This document shows, piece by piece, positions 1-7,933 of a DNA stretch of 24,756 bases. A model generated the notes under the pieces. It saw nothing but the letters and a program-made list of their open reading frames with translations, was not told the origin of the DNA and made no database searches. The stretch's first letter is position 1. Every line of letters begins with the position of its first letter. The DNA lies in contig NW_004754924.1 of NCBI RefSeq assembly GCF_000188695.1, positions 1,825,584 through 1,850,339 of the forward strand, given 5' to 3'. The position numbers were made by a program, and so were the translations under genes. Origin of the DNA: Salpingoeca rosetta (Eukaryota; Opisthokonta; Choanoflagellata; Craspedida; Salpingoecidae).

Positions 1-1
1 G

Positions 2-307
2 TTTGACCTGTGCCATCTCCGCCCAACAACAGACCCCAGATGCCGCCCCAACGCCATTGTGCCCATTGTTGTTCCACCAGCAACACCTCCCGCAGAAGCG
101 CACAAGCTTGACGACTACGATGTCACTGCGTTGCCGAACGTACCTGACATCATCTGCCAAGCATTTTGATATGGCAAAGAAGATGATGGAGGCTGCAGCG
201 TTGTCTTCTTTTGTCTTGGACTGCTTAATCCATCTGGCATAATCGCGGTGGTGCTGGACGCATTCTGCTTCATCACACAGGCCATCCGCGAGACACGGTG
301 CAGATGA
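2..307 (+). pseudogene. Possible 3' coding fragment, unknown product
   Basis: One plus-strand frame, entering from outside the window, reads as ordinary soluble protein (Pro/Val-rich, then an acidic DDYDVTALPNVPDII stretch), meets an in-frame TGA at 167-169, and then continues for about 45 residues that include a hydrophobic segment (VVFFCLGLLNPSGIIAVVL) before another TGA. Just after it, in another frame, comes MTTAPPGDKDGNQVQLILEG, which also looks coding. This could be the end of a broken gene or chance. No family is recognised. Seen: the open frames and the stop. Inferred: that they belong together. Confidence 0.2.
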
Positions 308-1139
308 CAACAGCACCACCAGGTGACAAGGATGGCAACCAAGTGCAGCTGATACTGGAGGGACTTGCTTGAAGGACTGGTGCGAGGCGTTCAAGTACAG
401 CAGCAGCAACAACAACAACACCGTGGAGCGTGGCCCGCTTCGTGTGTCTCCTTTGCCCTGCAGCACCCTGACACACAGTGGTGGCTGGTGGATGACTGCG
501 CCCTTGTTGTTGTTGGTGCAGGCCACCTTGCACTTGGTTGTTTGGCTGCACTGCAAGTAACACCATACAATATGGCTGTTGTCTTGAGCAGTGCCGTGTC
601 TCTGTTTCTGCTTTCCTCTCTTGCTTGGATGTGCGTGTTGGTGTTGCGTGTGTGCCCGTGTGAGGGTTGCTGTCGTTTCTTCATGTCTTGGCTCTGTCCC
701 ACTGTACTGTTGGGAAACGATTGAACATGCAAGGTGAAATCACCACAACACGGCAATCAGCAACCAACCACACAACACTGACAAGGGAGAGTGGCAGAGC
801 AGAGAGACAGCAAGAAGGAAGGCAGGGAGGAAGGAAATTGAGTATGCACGGCGTGCATGTGAACAAACAGCCAACGCAATGGCAACAACAGTGACACATC
901 ATCAAACACCGCATGACACACTGCAACGCTGCTCTGTCGATGGTCGACCTGCAGGAAGAAAGAGATGCACGCGTGCACCAGCCACGACGCGGTGGCTCTT
1001 CAGATGGGAAGTGATTTGATTGGCAGCCGTCTCGCCATCGCCGTCATCGATGTGCGCACATGCAATTGCGCAGCCAACCACAAAGGGAGGGTGACTGCGT
1101 GCCGTGCAACCCCACATACATCCACCTTCTTCTTCATTG

Positions 1140-1450
1140 CTATTGCCTCGCATTGCAGCAACTGCTGCTGCCAGCCATGGCACCAACAATAGCCAGCACA
1201 TGCGTGCCCACCAGAAGCACAGTGCCCACTTCATTGCCGTTGCTGGAACTAGTGAGGAATGCAAACACAATCACCACCACCACCTCATCAGCTGTCGTTG
1301 CTGTTGCAATGGCGTGCACTCCTACCACAACCATCAACACTGCTGGCGTCTCCTCCAACAACGCCGTGGTGGTCCAAGAGCCAACTGCATCAGATGCCTT
1401 GAGCTCGTTGCTGTCGTTGGTGGTGGTGGTGGCAGCAGCAGTGTTTGGAT
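1140..1450 (-). CDS. Candidate hydrophobic C-terminal segment, unknown
   Basis: A minus-strand frame of about 100 residues, ending at a TAG at 1142-1140, has a Thr/Ala/Asp-rich start and two strongly hydrophobic stretches (around TPAVLMVVVGVHAIA and DEVVVVIVFAFL) with a third near the end (VGTVLLVGTHVLAIVGAMAG). It lies immediately downstream of the cysteine-rich gene on the same strand and could be its membrane anchor, reached by another frame change or an intron. The opposite strand also gives an open Thr/Val-rich frame here, because the sequence is repetitive, so the call is weak. Confidence 0.2.
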
Positions 1451-1499
1451 GATGAAGATGATGTGGGAGGTGAAGGTGGCATGTGCTGGCAGCACGCGA

Positions 1500-4400
1500 T
1501 CACAGCAGGTGCAATGATGGTGGCTGTTGTTGCTGTCCTGGTGGAGGAATGCGGCGTCCACGTGAACTGGCAAGCGTGCGTGCGTGTGAGGCCCCCAGCA
1601 GTTGGTGTGCGATGGGTGGGATCGCGTGTGCATGCGTGCACCCAAAGGGACGAGTCGTCCAGGACACGTCGGCCTCGCACGGCGATGCGGTGGAGCCCAT
1701 GACGGTGACGTCGCCAGAGACGGATCGGCTGAAGAGGAGCGCGTAAAGTCCTCGTTGAGGGAGGCGACAGTGGCGATGATGGGCCCTGGCGCAGGTCGAT
1801 GCGCAGAATGAATCTGCGACGCGTCCTGCGTCGTGGTTGATGGACTGCACCAGCGCGGCCTCAAACGCCCCGCGGTGCGACAGCCTGCCGGCAAGGACGT
1901 TGAACTTGGCGTCAAAGACGAGCGAGACAGAGTACGCGGGCACGCACGCACGGTGGGAGCACCTCAAACTGCTCCACTGATGGTGGTGCAGAGGCGGTCC
2001 GTCGTGGCCGTGGGCGTCGACACCTCGTACTCTGTGTGCTGGCACGAGCGCACGCGCTGGCACTCGCGGTCGTTGACCAGCGACGGCGCAACGAGCTCGT
2101 ACTCGCTGGACAGACACTGCATCCACGGCGAGCAGATGCGGTTCTGCGTGGGCATGAGCGGGCGCGAGATGAACGTGTTGTTGTTGGGGCATATGCGGGC
2201 CCATCTGGCACTCACGGTCCGTGCTGATGGTGGGTGCGGCCGTCTCAAACGAGCCAGGCTCGCAGGGCGACACACGCGCGTGGAGAAGTCCGTGTTGCTG
2301 TCGCGGTAGAACAGGGCCTCGATGCAGCGGCGGCACTGGCGGTCGGTGAAGATGGTGGGGCGCACCACCTCCTCGTAGCCGAGGTCGCACTCCGTCACAG
2401 GCGTGCAATCGCGCTGGCCAGAGAGGGCGGCAAAGTCCACGCCAGCCTGGCACGGCATGCACGGCGTGCTGGCGTTGTGGCGGTCCAGGTCGACGGTGCC
2501 GGCCGGGCACAGGAATTGCTTGCAGGAGCCGATGGAGCCCGCAGGCACATAGTGGCCGTAAAGGCACGGCTGGCAGGCGGTGAGCGGGTTGCGGTCGTGG
2601 TCGGTGGTGCCGATGGGGCATGGCTCGCACTTGGTGTTGGAGGTGGAGGTGGGGGCGCGGGTGCGCTGCTCGCCAGGGCCGCACTTGGTGATGAGGTGGC
2701 ACAGGCGGTGCGCTCGTACTCCGTCGGCAGATTGCACTGGGTCAGGTCGCGGCAGATGCGGTCCGTGGTCGGCGTGGCAGGGAACAGCTCAAACTGGTCC
2801 TGGTCGCACACGTCGAGCGTCGTGCACTCTGTGTCGTTGGTGGCGGTGCATGGCGCGCTGGTACTGCTCGTCAGAGCACGTGCCGCACTGCTGGCACGAC
2901 ACGTCATTCTCGCGAGTCGCAGGCGCGCAGGATGTATGTGTTTGGGGGAGCACGCGGAGCAGCCGGCGCACTGCACGTCCTCCAGCGCAGAGCAGGCGCG
3001 AATCTCGTAGCGGTCACTAGAGCACCCGGAGCACTCCAGCGTGCACTCGCGGTCGGAGTCGAGCGTGGGCACCTGGCTCTGGAAGGTGCCAAACTCGCAC
3101 TTGCTCACGGCCATGCGTGGAAATGTACTCTGAGGCAGCGCAACGCGTCACGGGCACGCACGTGTCCTGGACGCACTTGCGGCAGAGGCGGTCGTGCTGG
3201 CGTGTGGGTTTGCATAGCGAATCTCTTCCTCATCTCGCGAATCTCTTCCTCATCTGGACTGCACTGCGTGACGGGGCAGCACGACTCGGCCTGGCCGTTG
3301 ACGGGCTTGAAGGTGGCGCCAAGCTCGCACTGGCCGCACACGCGGTTGCTCGTGGGGGTGGGCTCGGCCGTCTCCTCCTCGCCGGCATCGCACGTGGTGA
3401 CGGGGAGGCAGGGCACGCCCTGGCTGGCCAGAGACAGCCTTGTACGTGCCCTCCAGGACACTCGTCGCAGACACGCAGTCGCTGATGAGGAGCGTCATGG
3501 CTTGCACCTCCTCAAACCCGGACGCGCAGTCTGTGACGTCGTTGCACGGGGTGGCAGGGTCGCTGTCGTGGTGGTCGTGGGTGCTGGCGTGGCAGGTGAA
3601 GCTGGAGCAGGAGCCGTGGGAGCCCGCCTCCGTGTAGTGGCCAGCGCACATCTGGCAACCCGTGGAGCCGTCGCTGTCCGCGTCGATGGGGCCGGCCGGG
3701 CAGTCGCGGTACACGCCGTCCGAGGAGCGGGTTGGCGCGGAGACCTCCTCCTGGCCGCACTCGCACTCCTCAATGGGCTCGCATTTGCTGCCGCCAATGG
3801 ACGGGGAGAACTCCGTCACGCCGTCGCACGGACAACAGTTGGCCGAATCGGCGTCGTAGACAAGGATGAAGCCTGTGCTGCACTCGCACGTGTCTGTGCA
3901 GCCTGGGCAGGAGCGGCGTGCCTCGTCGGCATCCATCTGGCGAATGGTGTTGCGGATGCCATCATCGCCCTGGCTGGAGCAGCACACGTCCAGTACAACG
4001 TCGAGCTGCTCGTCCGTGGGCCAGGCGCACACCATCTCCTCAAACAGCTGCGTGATGAGGTTGCAGGTGAGCGTGTCGCAGGAGCAGAGGCGGTCTGTGG
4101 TGAGCGTGGGCGGGATGGTCTCGCTGAAGGGCTCCTCGCACACGCTGGTGGGGAAGCACGAGGCGCGGTCTGACAGCGGCTGGTACTCCATGCCGAGGGT
4201 GCAGCTCACGCACGGTCGCGCACGGCGTTGCCAGAGACAGACGGACTCCTTCTGGCCAGGCTTGCACTCGGTCCAGGGAGAGCAGACGGCGTCGGAGGAC
4301 GCGGAGCATGAGGTGGAGGCCCAAGTGCCCATGCCGCACGTGGTGCATGGCACGCAGCGGTGGTCCTTGGCGTAGTAGCCAGTCGGGAGGGCAATGGGCA

Positions 4401-4592
4401 ATGCGCGACTGGTGAGATTGCCGTCGCAGAGGTTGAGGCAGTTGGTGGCGTCTGGTGGAATGGCATTCGGCACACGCGTGGAATGGCATTCAGCACACCC
4501 GCTGGCCGAGCTCATACTCGCCATCGGGGCACTTGCTGATGCAGCGGCCGTTACTGGAGGGTTGAATCCGCAGATCGTGCACTCATCGATGC
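1500..4592 (-). CDS. Long 3' exon: TNFR-like cysteine-rich modules, multiply frameshifted
   Basis: After a CCTCCAG acceptor the sequence encodes cysteine-rich modules of about 40 residues with a recurring end motif, roughly Glu-Tyr/Glu-Glu ... Pro-Thr-x-Thr-x-Asp-Arg-x-Cys. Clear copies lie near 4090-4125, 3705-3745, 3335-3365, 3045-3075, 2752-2785, 2330-2365, 2210-2245, 2060-2090 and 1985-2016. A possible SEA-like fold (FEAALVQSINHDAGRV, then RFILRIDLRQG, in different frames) follows at about 1700-1930. This resembles TNFR/ephrin-receptor-like extracellular repeats. The good frame moves at about 4551, 4455-4500, 3420-3427, 3216-3255, 3112, 2945, 2916, 2850, 2700, 2266, 2200 and several times below 1900. 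The TGA at 1502-1500 ends only one of these frames. Confidence 0.75.
3216..3255. repeat. 20-bp tandem duplication inside coding sequence
   Basis: Two copies of a 20-bp unit (3216-3235 and 3236-3255, 19 of 20 identical) sit in the cysteine-rich exon. Twenty is not a multiple of three, so the second copy throws the frame: on the minus strand DEEEIR is followed by junk until a different frame resumes with RQHDRLCRKCVQ. Confidence 0.9.
3420..3427. repeat. 4-bp tandem duplication (CTGG) breaking the frame
   Basis: CTGG is repeated directly. Read on the minus strand, counting only one copy makes the two neighbouring good frames continuous (YKAVSGQ into GVPCLPVTTCD), so this small duplication by itself accounts for one of the frameshifts. 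Confidence 0.7.
4455..4500. repeat. 23-bp imperfect tandem duplication inside coding sequence
   Basis: Units 4455-4477 and 4478-4500 match at 21 of 23 positions. On the minus strand the reading frame CISKCPDGEYELGQRVC stops at a TGA inside the duplication, and another frame resumes as PNAIPPDATNCLNLC, so the duplication lies exactly where the frame changes. Confidence 0.85.
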
Positions 4593-4600
4593 CTGGAGGG

Positions 4601-4793
4601 GTGTGTGTGTGTGTGTGTGTGTGTGGAGGAGAGGATGGTGTGAGAGGCAATGACAACACTGTTGGGAGGTGTTGAGGAAACAAACACTGCTTCATCATCT
4701 TCAAGGTCACAACACTGACAAGAGACTTTGAGGACAAGCGCGCGCACACACACACACACACATGCACACACATACACACACACACACACACAA
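4601..4793. repeat. Paired TG and CA tracts at the two ends of one intron
   Basis: The plus strand shows a TG run at 4601-4624 and CA-rich runs at 4743-4793. Read on the coding (minus) strand this intron starts with GT-rich sequence just after the donor at 4804 and ends with CA repeats just before the acceptor at 4595-4593, so its two ends are complementary. Confidence 0.9.
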
Positions 4794-4804
4794 AGACAAC
4801 ATAC

Positions 4805-5166
4805 CGTTGGCCCGTGATGAAGCTATCCTTGAGGACCCGCCGCACGGTGTTGTTGTGCACTGTGTGGATTGTTGTGTGGTTGTGCTGCACAGCCTGCTCC
4901 AAGTAGCCGTTTGTGGTAAAGCATGTCTCCCCGAGCTCCATATCTGCGCCACCGCTCAGCGTCTTCGCGACAGCATCGACAGGGTCGTGGGAGTACTTGT
5001 TGGCGTTGACCATGTTTGCAAATTGCACAGCAGTCTGTTCCAATCATCACCATGTCACGCTTCCACTGCCCGCCCACGACGTCGTTGAGCAGCATGTTGT
5101 TCGCACACCAGGGCACGCCGTTGATGCTGGCGCACGAGCACATGGCAGTGATTGCCCGCGCGTGTA
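4805..5166 (-). CDS. Exon 9: GH3 nucleophile block, frameshifted
   Basis: The exon reads ITAMCSCASINGVPWCANN, a linker, then MVMIGTDCCAI. In GH3 proteins this is x-x-V-M-C-S-Y-N-x-x-N-G-x-P-x-C-A-N and V-x-S-D-C-G-A-I, so the catalytic nucleophile Asp is present (codon at 5035-5033) but the following Gly is Cys. Within a few codons (5013-5022, at a run of three A on the coding strand) the frame shifts by one, and the new frame continues perfectly as NMVNANKYSHDPVDAVAKTL and GGADMELG, then VRRVLKDSFITG, the end of the GH3 N-terminal barrel. The GH3 C-terminal domain that normally follows and supplies the acid/base is absent. Confidence 0.7.
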
Positions 5167-5282
5167 CTGCACATGAGACACATGGCAGAGGGGAGCGGGA
5201 TGAAGATGAGGAGGTGGGAGGTGAGGAAGATGGCACAGGTCTGGTGGCGTGGTCGAACTAACAAGAAATGTTGATTGGAAGT

Positions 5283-5330
5283 ACACACACACACACACAC
5301 ACAGACACACACACAGACACAGACACACGC

Positions 5331-5419
<89 letters not shown>

Positions 5420-5428
5420 TACACGCAT
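5283..5428. repeat. CA/GT microsatellite (intron 8)
   Basis: About 145 bases of near-pure CA on the plus strand, so GT on the coding strand of the minus-strand gene. It begins a few bases after the GTATGC donor of exon 8 and fills most of the intron. Confidence 0.97.
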
Positions 5429-5430
5429 AC

Positions 5431-5594
5431 CTCGGTGTCTCAGAGGTCAAAGGTGGAGATGTTCCCGTTGAATGCCATGCGGCTTGTCTCGACCGAGGCC
5501 GCGTCAAAGTGCTTGGGACCCAAAATCGCAATGGAGCGGTGACAGCAGTGTAAATGACACGTCCACCACCAAGTGTGCATATGAAACAGCGTCG
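5431..5594 (-). CDS. Exon 8: GH3 KHFDA block with in-frame TGA
   Basis: The last third of the exon reads [20 protein letters not shown] then GNISTFDL, a TGA (5442-5440), and DTE before a GTATGC donor. The lysine-histidine-phenylalanine of KHF is the GH3 substrate-contact motif and D-L-x-D-T is the segment leading to the strand before the nucleophile loop. The first part of the exon, between the acceptor and ILGP, reads open but is Trp/His/Cys-rich and unlike GH3, so the true acceptor may differ or this part may be decayed intron. Confidence 0.6.
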
Positions 5595-5655
5595 CTGACA
5601 CGGTTGTGGGCAATTGCACACACGCACGTGTGTGAGGTTGGATGCGTGTGCGTAC

Positions 5656-5784
5656 CTGCTGTCATTTTCTTGTACTTCTTGTCTGTGCCGTCCTGGCAGC
5701 CGGTGACGTCAGCAGCAGCGCACTCACCGCTCAAGCACGGGTCTCAGAGGTTGAGAGGGGTGCAGTGAAGGCGAGTGGGCGGGC
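5656..5784 (-). CDS. Exon 7: GH3 domain with in-frame TGA
   Basis: In the phase dictated by exon 6 the exon reads through an in-frame TGA (5746-5744) into DPCLSGECAAADVTGCQDGT and then DKKYKKMTA. GH3 relatives have E-D-P-Y-L-x-G-x-Y-A-x-x-x-V-x-G-x-Q at this point, so the stop replaces the conserved Glu and two Tyr positions are Cys. The downstream GTACGC donor gives phase 1, which matches the acceptor of exon 8. The match on both sides of the stop shows the stop is inside coding sequence, not in an intron. Confidence 0.65.
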
Positions 5785-5914
5785 CTGCAAAGTGAGTGAG
5801 TGAGTGTGTGGGTGTGTGCGAAGGGGTGTTGGGGCAATGCGTGGAACTGTTGTCGAGTGATCGCACGGGTGTGATATGTGAACTAGCGTCAGCAACACGT
5901 GATGAAGGGGGCAC

Positions 5915-6002
5915 CTGTGCCTGTGAGTCCGATCTTCTGCAAGACGCTGCCGCCCCTGTGCCAGTTGAGATTGTTGAAGGCGCGCATCTCCGTGGATACG
6001 AC
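5915..6002 (-). CDS. Exon 6: GH3 domain, STEMRAFNN block
   Basis: After a good pyrimidine-CAG acceptor the frame reads VVSTEMRAFNNLNWHR and then GGSVLQKIGLTG. This is the GH3 beta-xylosidase block that precedes the substrate-binding motif N-I-x-R-D-P-R-W-G-R. A GTGCCC donor ends it in phase 1. The N-I-x-R-D-P-R-W-G-R motif itself is not present in the next exon, which is a functional warning sign. Confidence 0.75.
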
Positions 6003-6094
6003 CTGGAAGCGAAGAACCGGTAGGGGAATGGGGACGAGGAGGGAGGGAATGAACGACAGGAGCTCTGATCAAGGAGAAGAAGACGACATAGCAG

Positions 6095-6098
<4 letters not shown>

Positions 6099-6174
<76 letters not shown>
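6099..6174. repeat. CA/GT microsatellite (intron 5)
   Basis: Pure CA on the plus strand, starting exactly at the splice donor of exon 5 when read as GT on the coding strand. Confidence 0.97.
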
Positions 6175-6176
<2 letters not shown>

Positions 6177-6304
6177 GGTTGAAGGCTGCGCCAAGACCTG
6201 TGGGGCCAATGAAGGTTGTGGCACACATGTCCTGGCTGATGATGCACGCAAAGGCAACGGCCGTGTTCGTCTCCACCAGATACAGATACGGCGGGATATC
6301 AAGC
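6175..6304 (-). CDS. Exon 5: GH3 domain, LVETNT block
   Basis: The exon reads LDIPPYLYLVETNTAVAFAC and then ISQDMCATTFIGPTGLGAAF. It corresponds to the GH3 segment usually written RLGIPxYxWxxExxHG in enzymes and LVETNTGVAxxC in a eukaryotic subgroup, followed by the conserved F-x-G-P-T-G-L-G-A-x-F-N-R. It is in phase with exon 4 (AG+G gives Arg) and ends in phase 0 at a donor that runs straight into a 75-base GT repeat. Between this exon and the next the usual short linker (about nine residues, T-L-W-x-x-K-G-x) is missing, so a small exon could have been lost or overlooked. Confidence 0.8.
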
Positions 6305-6468
6305 CTGCATCCATGCACACACACATGTGCGAGCATGAAGAGGGAGGTGGTGTTGCTGTGTGAGCAGTGGTGGTGGCGGTTGATGTGGTTGTGGCACGAA
6401 GAAGTGAGGAGGGAAACACAAGCAGACAGAGTCACAAGTCACTGCGTGGGCTGAATGTCCTTTCTCAC

Positions 6469-6615
6469 CTCTTGACACCAAAGTCAAGGAAGGCGCATGG
6501 ACTGGTGACGGGATCAGGGCCAATGAGACCGGCCTTCTCCTGAAGACTGAGGCGTCCAATGAGGTCGTCGAGGCGGGCACCGATGGACAGACTCGTGTTG
6601 CAGAACGGCAACTCC
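6469..6615 (-). CDS. Exon 4: start of GH3 catalytic domain
   Basis: The exon reads LPFCNTSLSIGARLDDLIGR then LSLQEKAGLI, which is the standard opening of eukaryotic and bacterial GH3 beta-xylosidase-type proteins (PFC-N-x-S-L-x-x-x-x-R-x-x-D-L-x-x-R-L-x-x-x-E-K). It continues to FLDFGVKR. The acceptor is GATGAG/G and the donor AAGAG/GTGAGA; phase 2 is kept on both sides. GH3 enzymes remove sugar residues from the non-reducing ends of glycans. Confidence 0.8.
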
Positions 6616-6739
6616 CTCATCGATGCAGACAGGCACGCATGGCCTGACGAGGCAAGGTGCAACAGCAGCCACGTATGAGCCGAGAGAGAGTGTGTGTGTT
6701 GTGTTGTGTTGTGTGTGTGTGTGTGTGTGCTGGAATCAC

Positions 6740-6852
6740 CTGTGGGATCGGGTTTGCCGGAACAGTTTGCCCGGATTGATGTTCATGCGATTGGCTGCTC
6801 TGCACATCTCGGTTGACACCCCCGTGCATGGCTCGTTGCAGTCGGAGGAAGG
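6740..6852 (-). CDS. Exon 3: second half of WSC-like domain
   Basis: The exon reads [16 protein letters not shown] then AANRMNIN, the characteristic C-terminal WSC pattern (Asp-Cys-Asn-x-x-Cys-x-Gly-x-x-x-x-x-Cys-Gly-Gly-x-Asn-Arg), except that the usual Cys-Gly-Gly is Cys-Arg-Ala here. It joins exon 2 in phase 0 and exon 4 in phase 2 (CAG/GTGATT donor). The phase match across both introns supports the gene model independently of the protein match. Confidence 0.7.
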
Positions 6853-6920
6853 CTGGATAAAAGTGTGTGTGTTGGGTGGGGGTGGGGGGAGTGTGAATGC
6901 TGGTCGCATACATTAATGCA

Positions 6921-6967
6921 TGCACACACACTCATACACACACAGATACACACACAGATACACACAG

Positions 6968-7003
<36 letters not shown>

Positions 7004-7032
7004 ACACACAGACAGACACACACACACACACC
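6921..7032. repeat. CA/GT microsatellite with GATA/GACA interruptions (intron 2)
   Basis: CA repeats with interspersed CAGATA and CAGACA units on the plus strand. Read on the coding strand the GT run begins at the donor of exon 2, and a short CA run lies near the acceptor of the same intron (about 6862-6870). Confidence 0.95.
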
Positions 7033-7191
7033 GCCGAGACTGCGCGGTGGAATTCAGCTTGGGTGTTCGCAGAAGATGCATTGGTAGGCATCCTCAACGG
7101 CGCTGAGGGAAAAGTTGAAGGTGTAGCAGAGCGTGGCACACGCCTCACGCGTCATGGACGTCTGCGCCATGTTGCCAGCAAACGCAAACGT
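7032..7191 (-). CDS. Exon 2: first half of WSC-like domain, frameshifted
   Basis: After an AG acceptor (7193-7192) the frame reads [20 protein letters not shown] and then [18 protein letters not shown]. This matches the pattern of the WSC domain (met-thr, glu-x-Cys-x3-Cys, aromatic, glu/tyr-x-Cys-x-Cys). Directly after the QC the frame hits TGA, while another frame continues sensibly as [12 protein letters not shown] up to a GTGTGT donor, so an indel lies within about 7040-7065. WSC domains are extracellular, disulphide-rich and thought to bind carbohydrate. The intron behind it is again GT-repeat on the coding strand. Confidence 0.65.
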
Positions 7192-7298
7192 CTTGATTGT
7201 CAGCGCGGTGTGTGTGAGTGTGTGCGAGTGTGTGTGGAGGGGGGGGGGTGTTGGTAGGTGAGAGCAGCGATGGGACGAGGGGATGGCGACGCAACTCG

Positions 7299-7300
<2 letters not shown>

Positions 7301-7384
<84 letters not shown>
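7301..7384. repeat. CA/GT microsatellite (intron 1)
   Basis: Pure CA on the plus strand, GT on the coding strand, starting just inside the GTGAGT donor of exon 1. The 3' part of the same intron (about 7207-7240 on the plus strand) is CA-rich on the coding strand. Confidence 0.97.
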
Positions 7385-7388
<4 letters not shown>

Positions 7389-7390
<2 letters not shown>

Positions 7391-7487
7391 CTTGATCTTG
7401 GAGGTTGGTGCATTGGACTTGAGCTTGGACGACGCTCACAGCCACTGCCACCAACCACAGCAGCGCTGTCACTGCCGTTGCACGCAT
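7389..7487 (-). CDS. Exon 1: signal peptide of the GH3/Cys-rich gene
   Basis: The first 33 codons begin MRATAVTALLWLVAVAVSVV and continue AQVQCTNLQDQG. This is a textbook secretory signal: a basic residue at position 2, a hydrophobic core, then a small-residue cleavage site (VQA before QVQC). The exon ends at a GTGAGT donor (7388-7383), giving phase 0. An overlapping alternative donor two bases earlier would break the join to exon 2. The intron that follows starts with a long GT run on the coding strand (CA on the plus strand at 7301-7384). The leader upstream of the ATG is only 74 bp before the retrotransposon's target duplication. Confidence 0.75.
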
Positions 7488-7561
7488 TCTTGTCTTCTTG
7501 TCTTCTTCCCCACAAAACACAAACACAAACAGAATTGTGCCGAGTCAGCACTTTCTACTTT
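7488..7561 (-). promoter_or_regulatory. Truncated leader/promoter stub of the GH3/Cys-rich gene
   Basis: Only 74 bases lie between the start codon and the left LTR. On the coding strand they are rich in GAAGAAGACAAGAAGACAAGA-type purine sequence and GTTTGTGTTT, with no TATA box. Whatever lay further upstream before the insertion is now beyond the right LTR (from 12714). Confidence 0.4.
7557..7561. repeat. Left target-site duplication ACTTT
   Basis: ACTTT immediately before the TG of the left LTR is repeated exactly after the CA of the right LTR (12709-12713). A 5-bp duplication is what copia-type integrases usually leave. Confidence 0.95.
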
Positions 7562-7919
7562 TGTTAGAGAGTTGGGAGAACTCACTAAGATTTATGGTGT
7601 TCTGGGAGAAGCCCAGCAGGAACAAAGGAATTGTCTCATCACGAGACTTACGAGCCTACACGTCAAGTGACCAGAATGGTTTGGTTCACTCATGGTCATA
7701 CACGTCGGAGACCAAGTGAATGTGTGATTTACCCTGCCATGAGCGAACTGATACTGTGTTGCGTATTCATTCTTCCAACCAGTGTATTCCCTACCACAAC
7801 TCGTACGGCAATAGCTTTCTGCCCCAACCAATACAAACCATCGACTACAGCGATCACGATCATTGTCACACACACACCTACAACGTGAGGAGGGACACAC
7901 TGCATATTTCACGTTGACA
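7562..7919 (+). repeat. Left LTR, 358 bp
   Basis: Begins TGTTAG and ends TTGACA, the TG...CA form expected of LTRs with short terminal inverted bases (TGT/ACA). It matches the right LTR at a constant offset of 4789 bases with no difference I can find by reading. The LTR should carry the promoter and polyadenylation signals; I see no clear TATA box or AATAAA. Confidence 0.98.
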
Positions 7920-7933
7920 GATTATGAGACCCA
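7920..7933 (+). other. Primer-binding site, tRNA-Met anticodon-arm type
   Basis: The 14 bases directly after the left LTR are GATTATGAGACCCA. Their complement, TGGGTCTCATAATC, contains CAT flanked as in the anticodon loop of elongator tRNA-Met (GTCTCATAATC in common eukaryotic versions), not the 3' CCA end of a tRNA. Copia and some relatives are known to prime from a tRNA cut in the anticodon arm (there, initiator Met). The adjacency and position fit such half-tRNA priming, ending around tRNA position 39-40. Confidence 0.75.

Larger units (their letters stand above)
1..1499. other. Low-information flank, no confident gene
   Basis: This stretch holds no gene I can name. It contains short trinucleotide-like runs (CAG/CAA around 400-420, GGT/GTG around 1410-1440) and many overlapping short open frames on both strands, none of which shows a recognisable family. 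Two pieces read somewhat like protein and are listed separately: a plus-strand frame from position 2 and a minus-strand hydrophobic frame near 1140-1450. It lies downstream (3') of the minus-strand GH3/cysteine-rich gene, so it may include that gene's 3' end. Confidence 0.5.
1500..7487 (-). pseudogene. Decayed WSC-GH3-TNFR-like cysteine-rich secreted protein gene
   Basis: Multi-exon minus-strand gene. The chosen start is the ATG at 7487-7485, the first ATG of a frame that opens with a clear signal peptide. In order it encodes a signal peptide, a WSC carbohydrate-binding-type domain, the N-terminal barrel of a GH3 beta-xylosidase-like glycosidase, about ten or more TNFR-like cysteine-rich modules and a possible SEA-like domain. 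Exon boundaries follow GT-AG and many phases agree (exons 3-4-5-6-7-8). Frame breaks are numerous: one in exon 2, one in the GH3 exon near 5013-5022, at least ten in the long 3' exon, and two in-frame TGAs (5746-5744 and 5442-5440). Several coincide with short tandem duplications, which argues for real mutation, although draft sequence error cannot be excluded. The copia element begins 75 bp upstream of the ATG. Confidence 0.75.

Noticed and set aside
5047..5627. Long Cys-Val or Thr-His repeat ORFs at the CA/TG tracts throughout the window
   Set aside because: Dinucleotide repeats contain no stops in any frame, so they always give long open frames. They lie in introns.
167..5746. In-frame TGA codons as a sign that TGA is a sense codon in this organism
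   Set aside because: Family comparison at 5746-5744 calls for Glu, not Trp; the retrotransposon uses TGG for Trp with no internal TGA, and other frame breaks are plain indels. Gene decay is simpler.
7592..7912. 106-codon minus-strand ORF in the left LTR, repeated in the right LTR at 12381-12701
   Set aside because: It appears twice only because LTRs are duplicates. It has no recognisable domain, runs antisense to the element and is best explained as chance.
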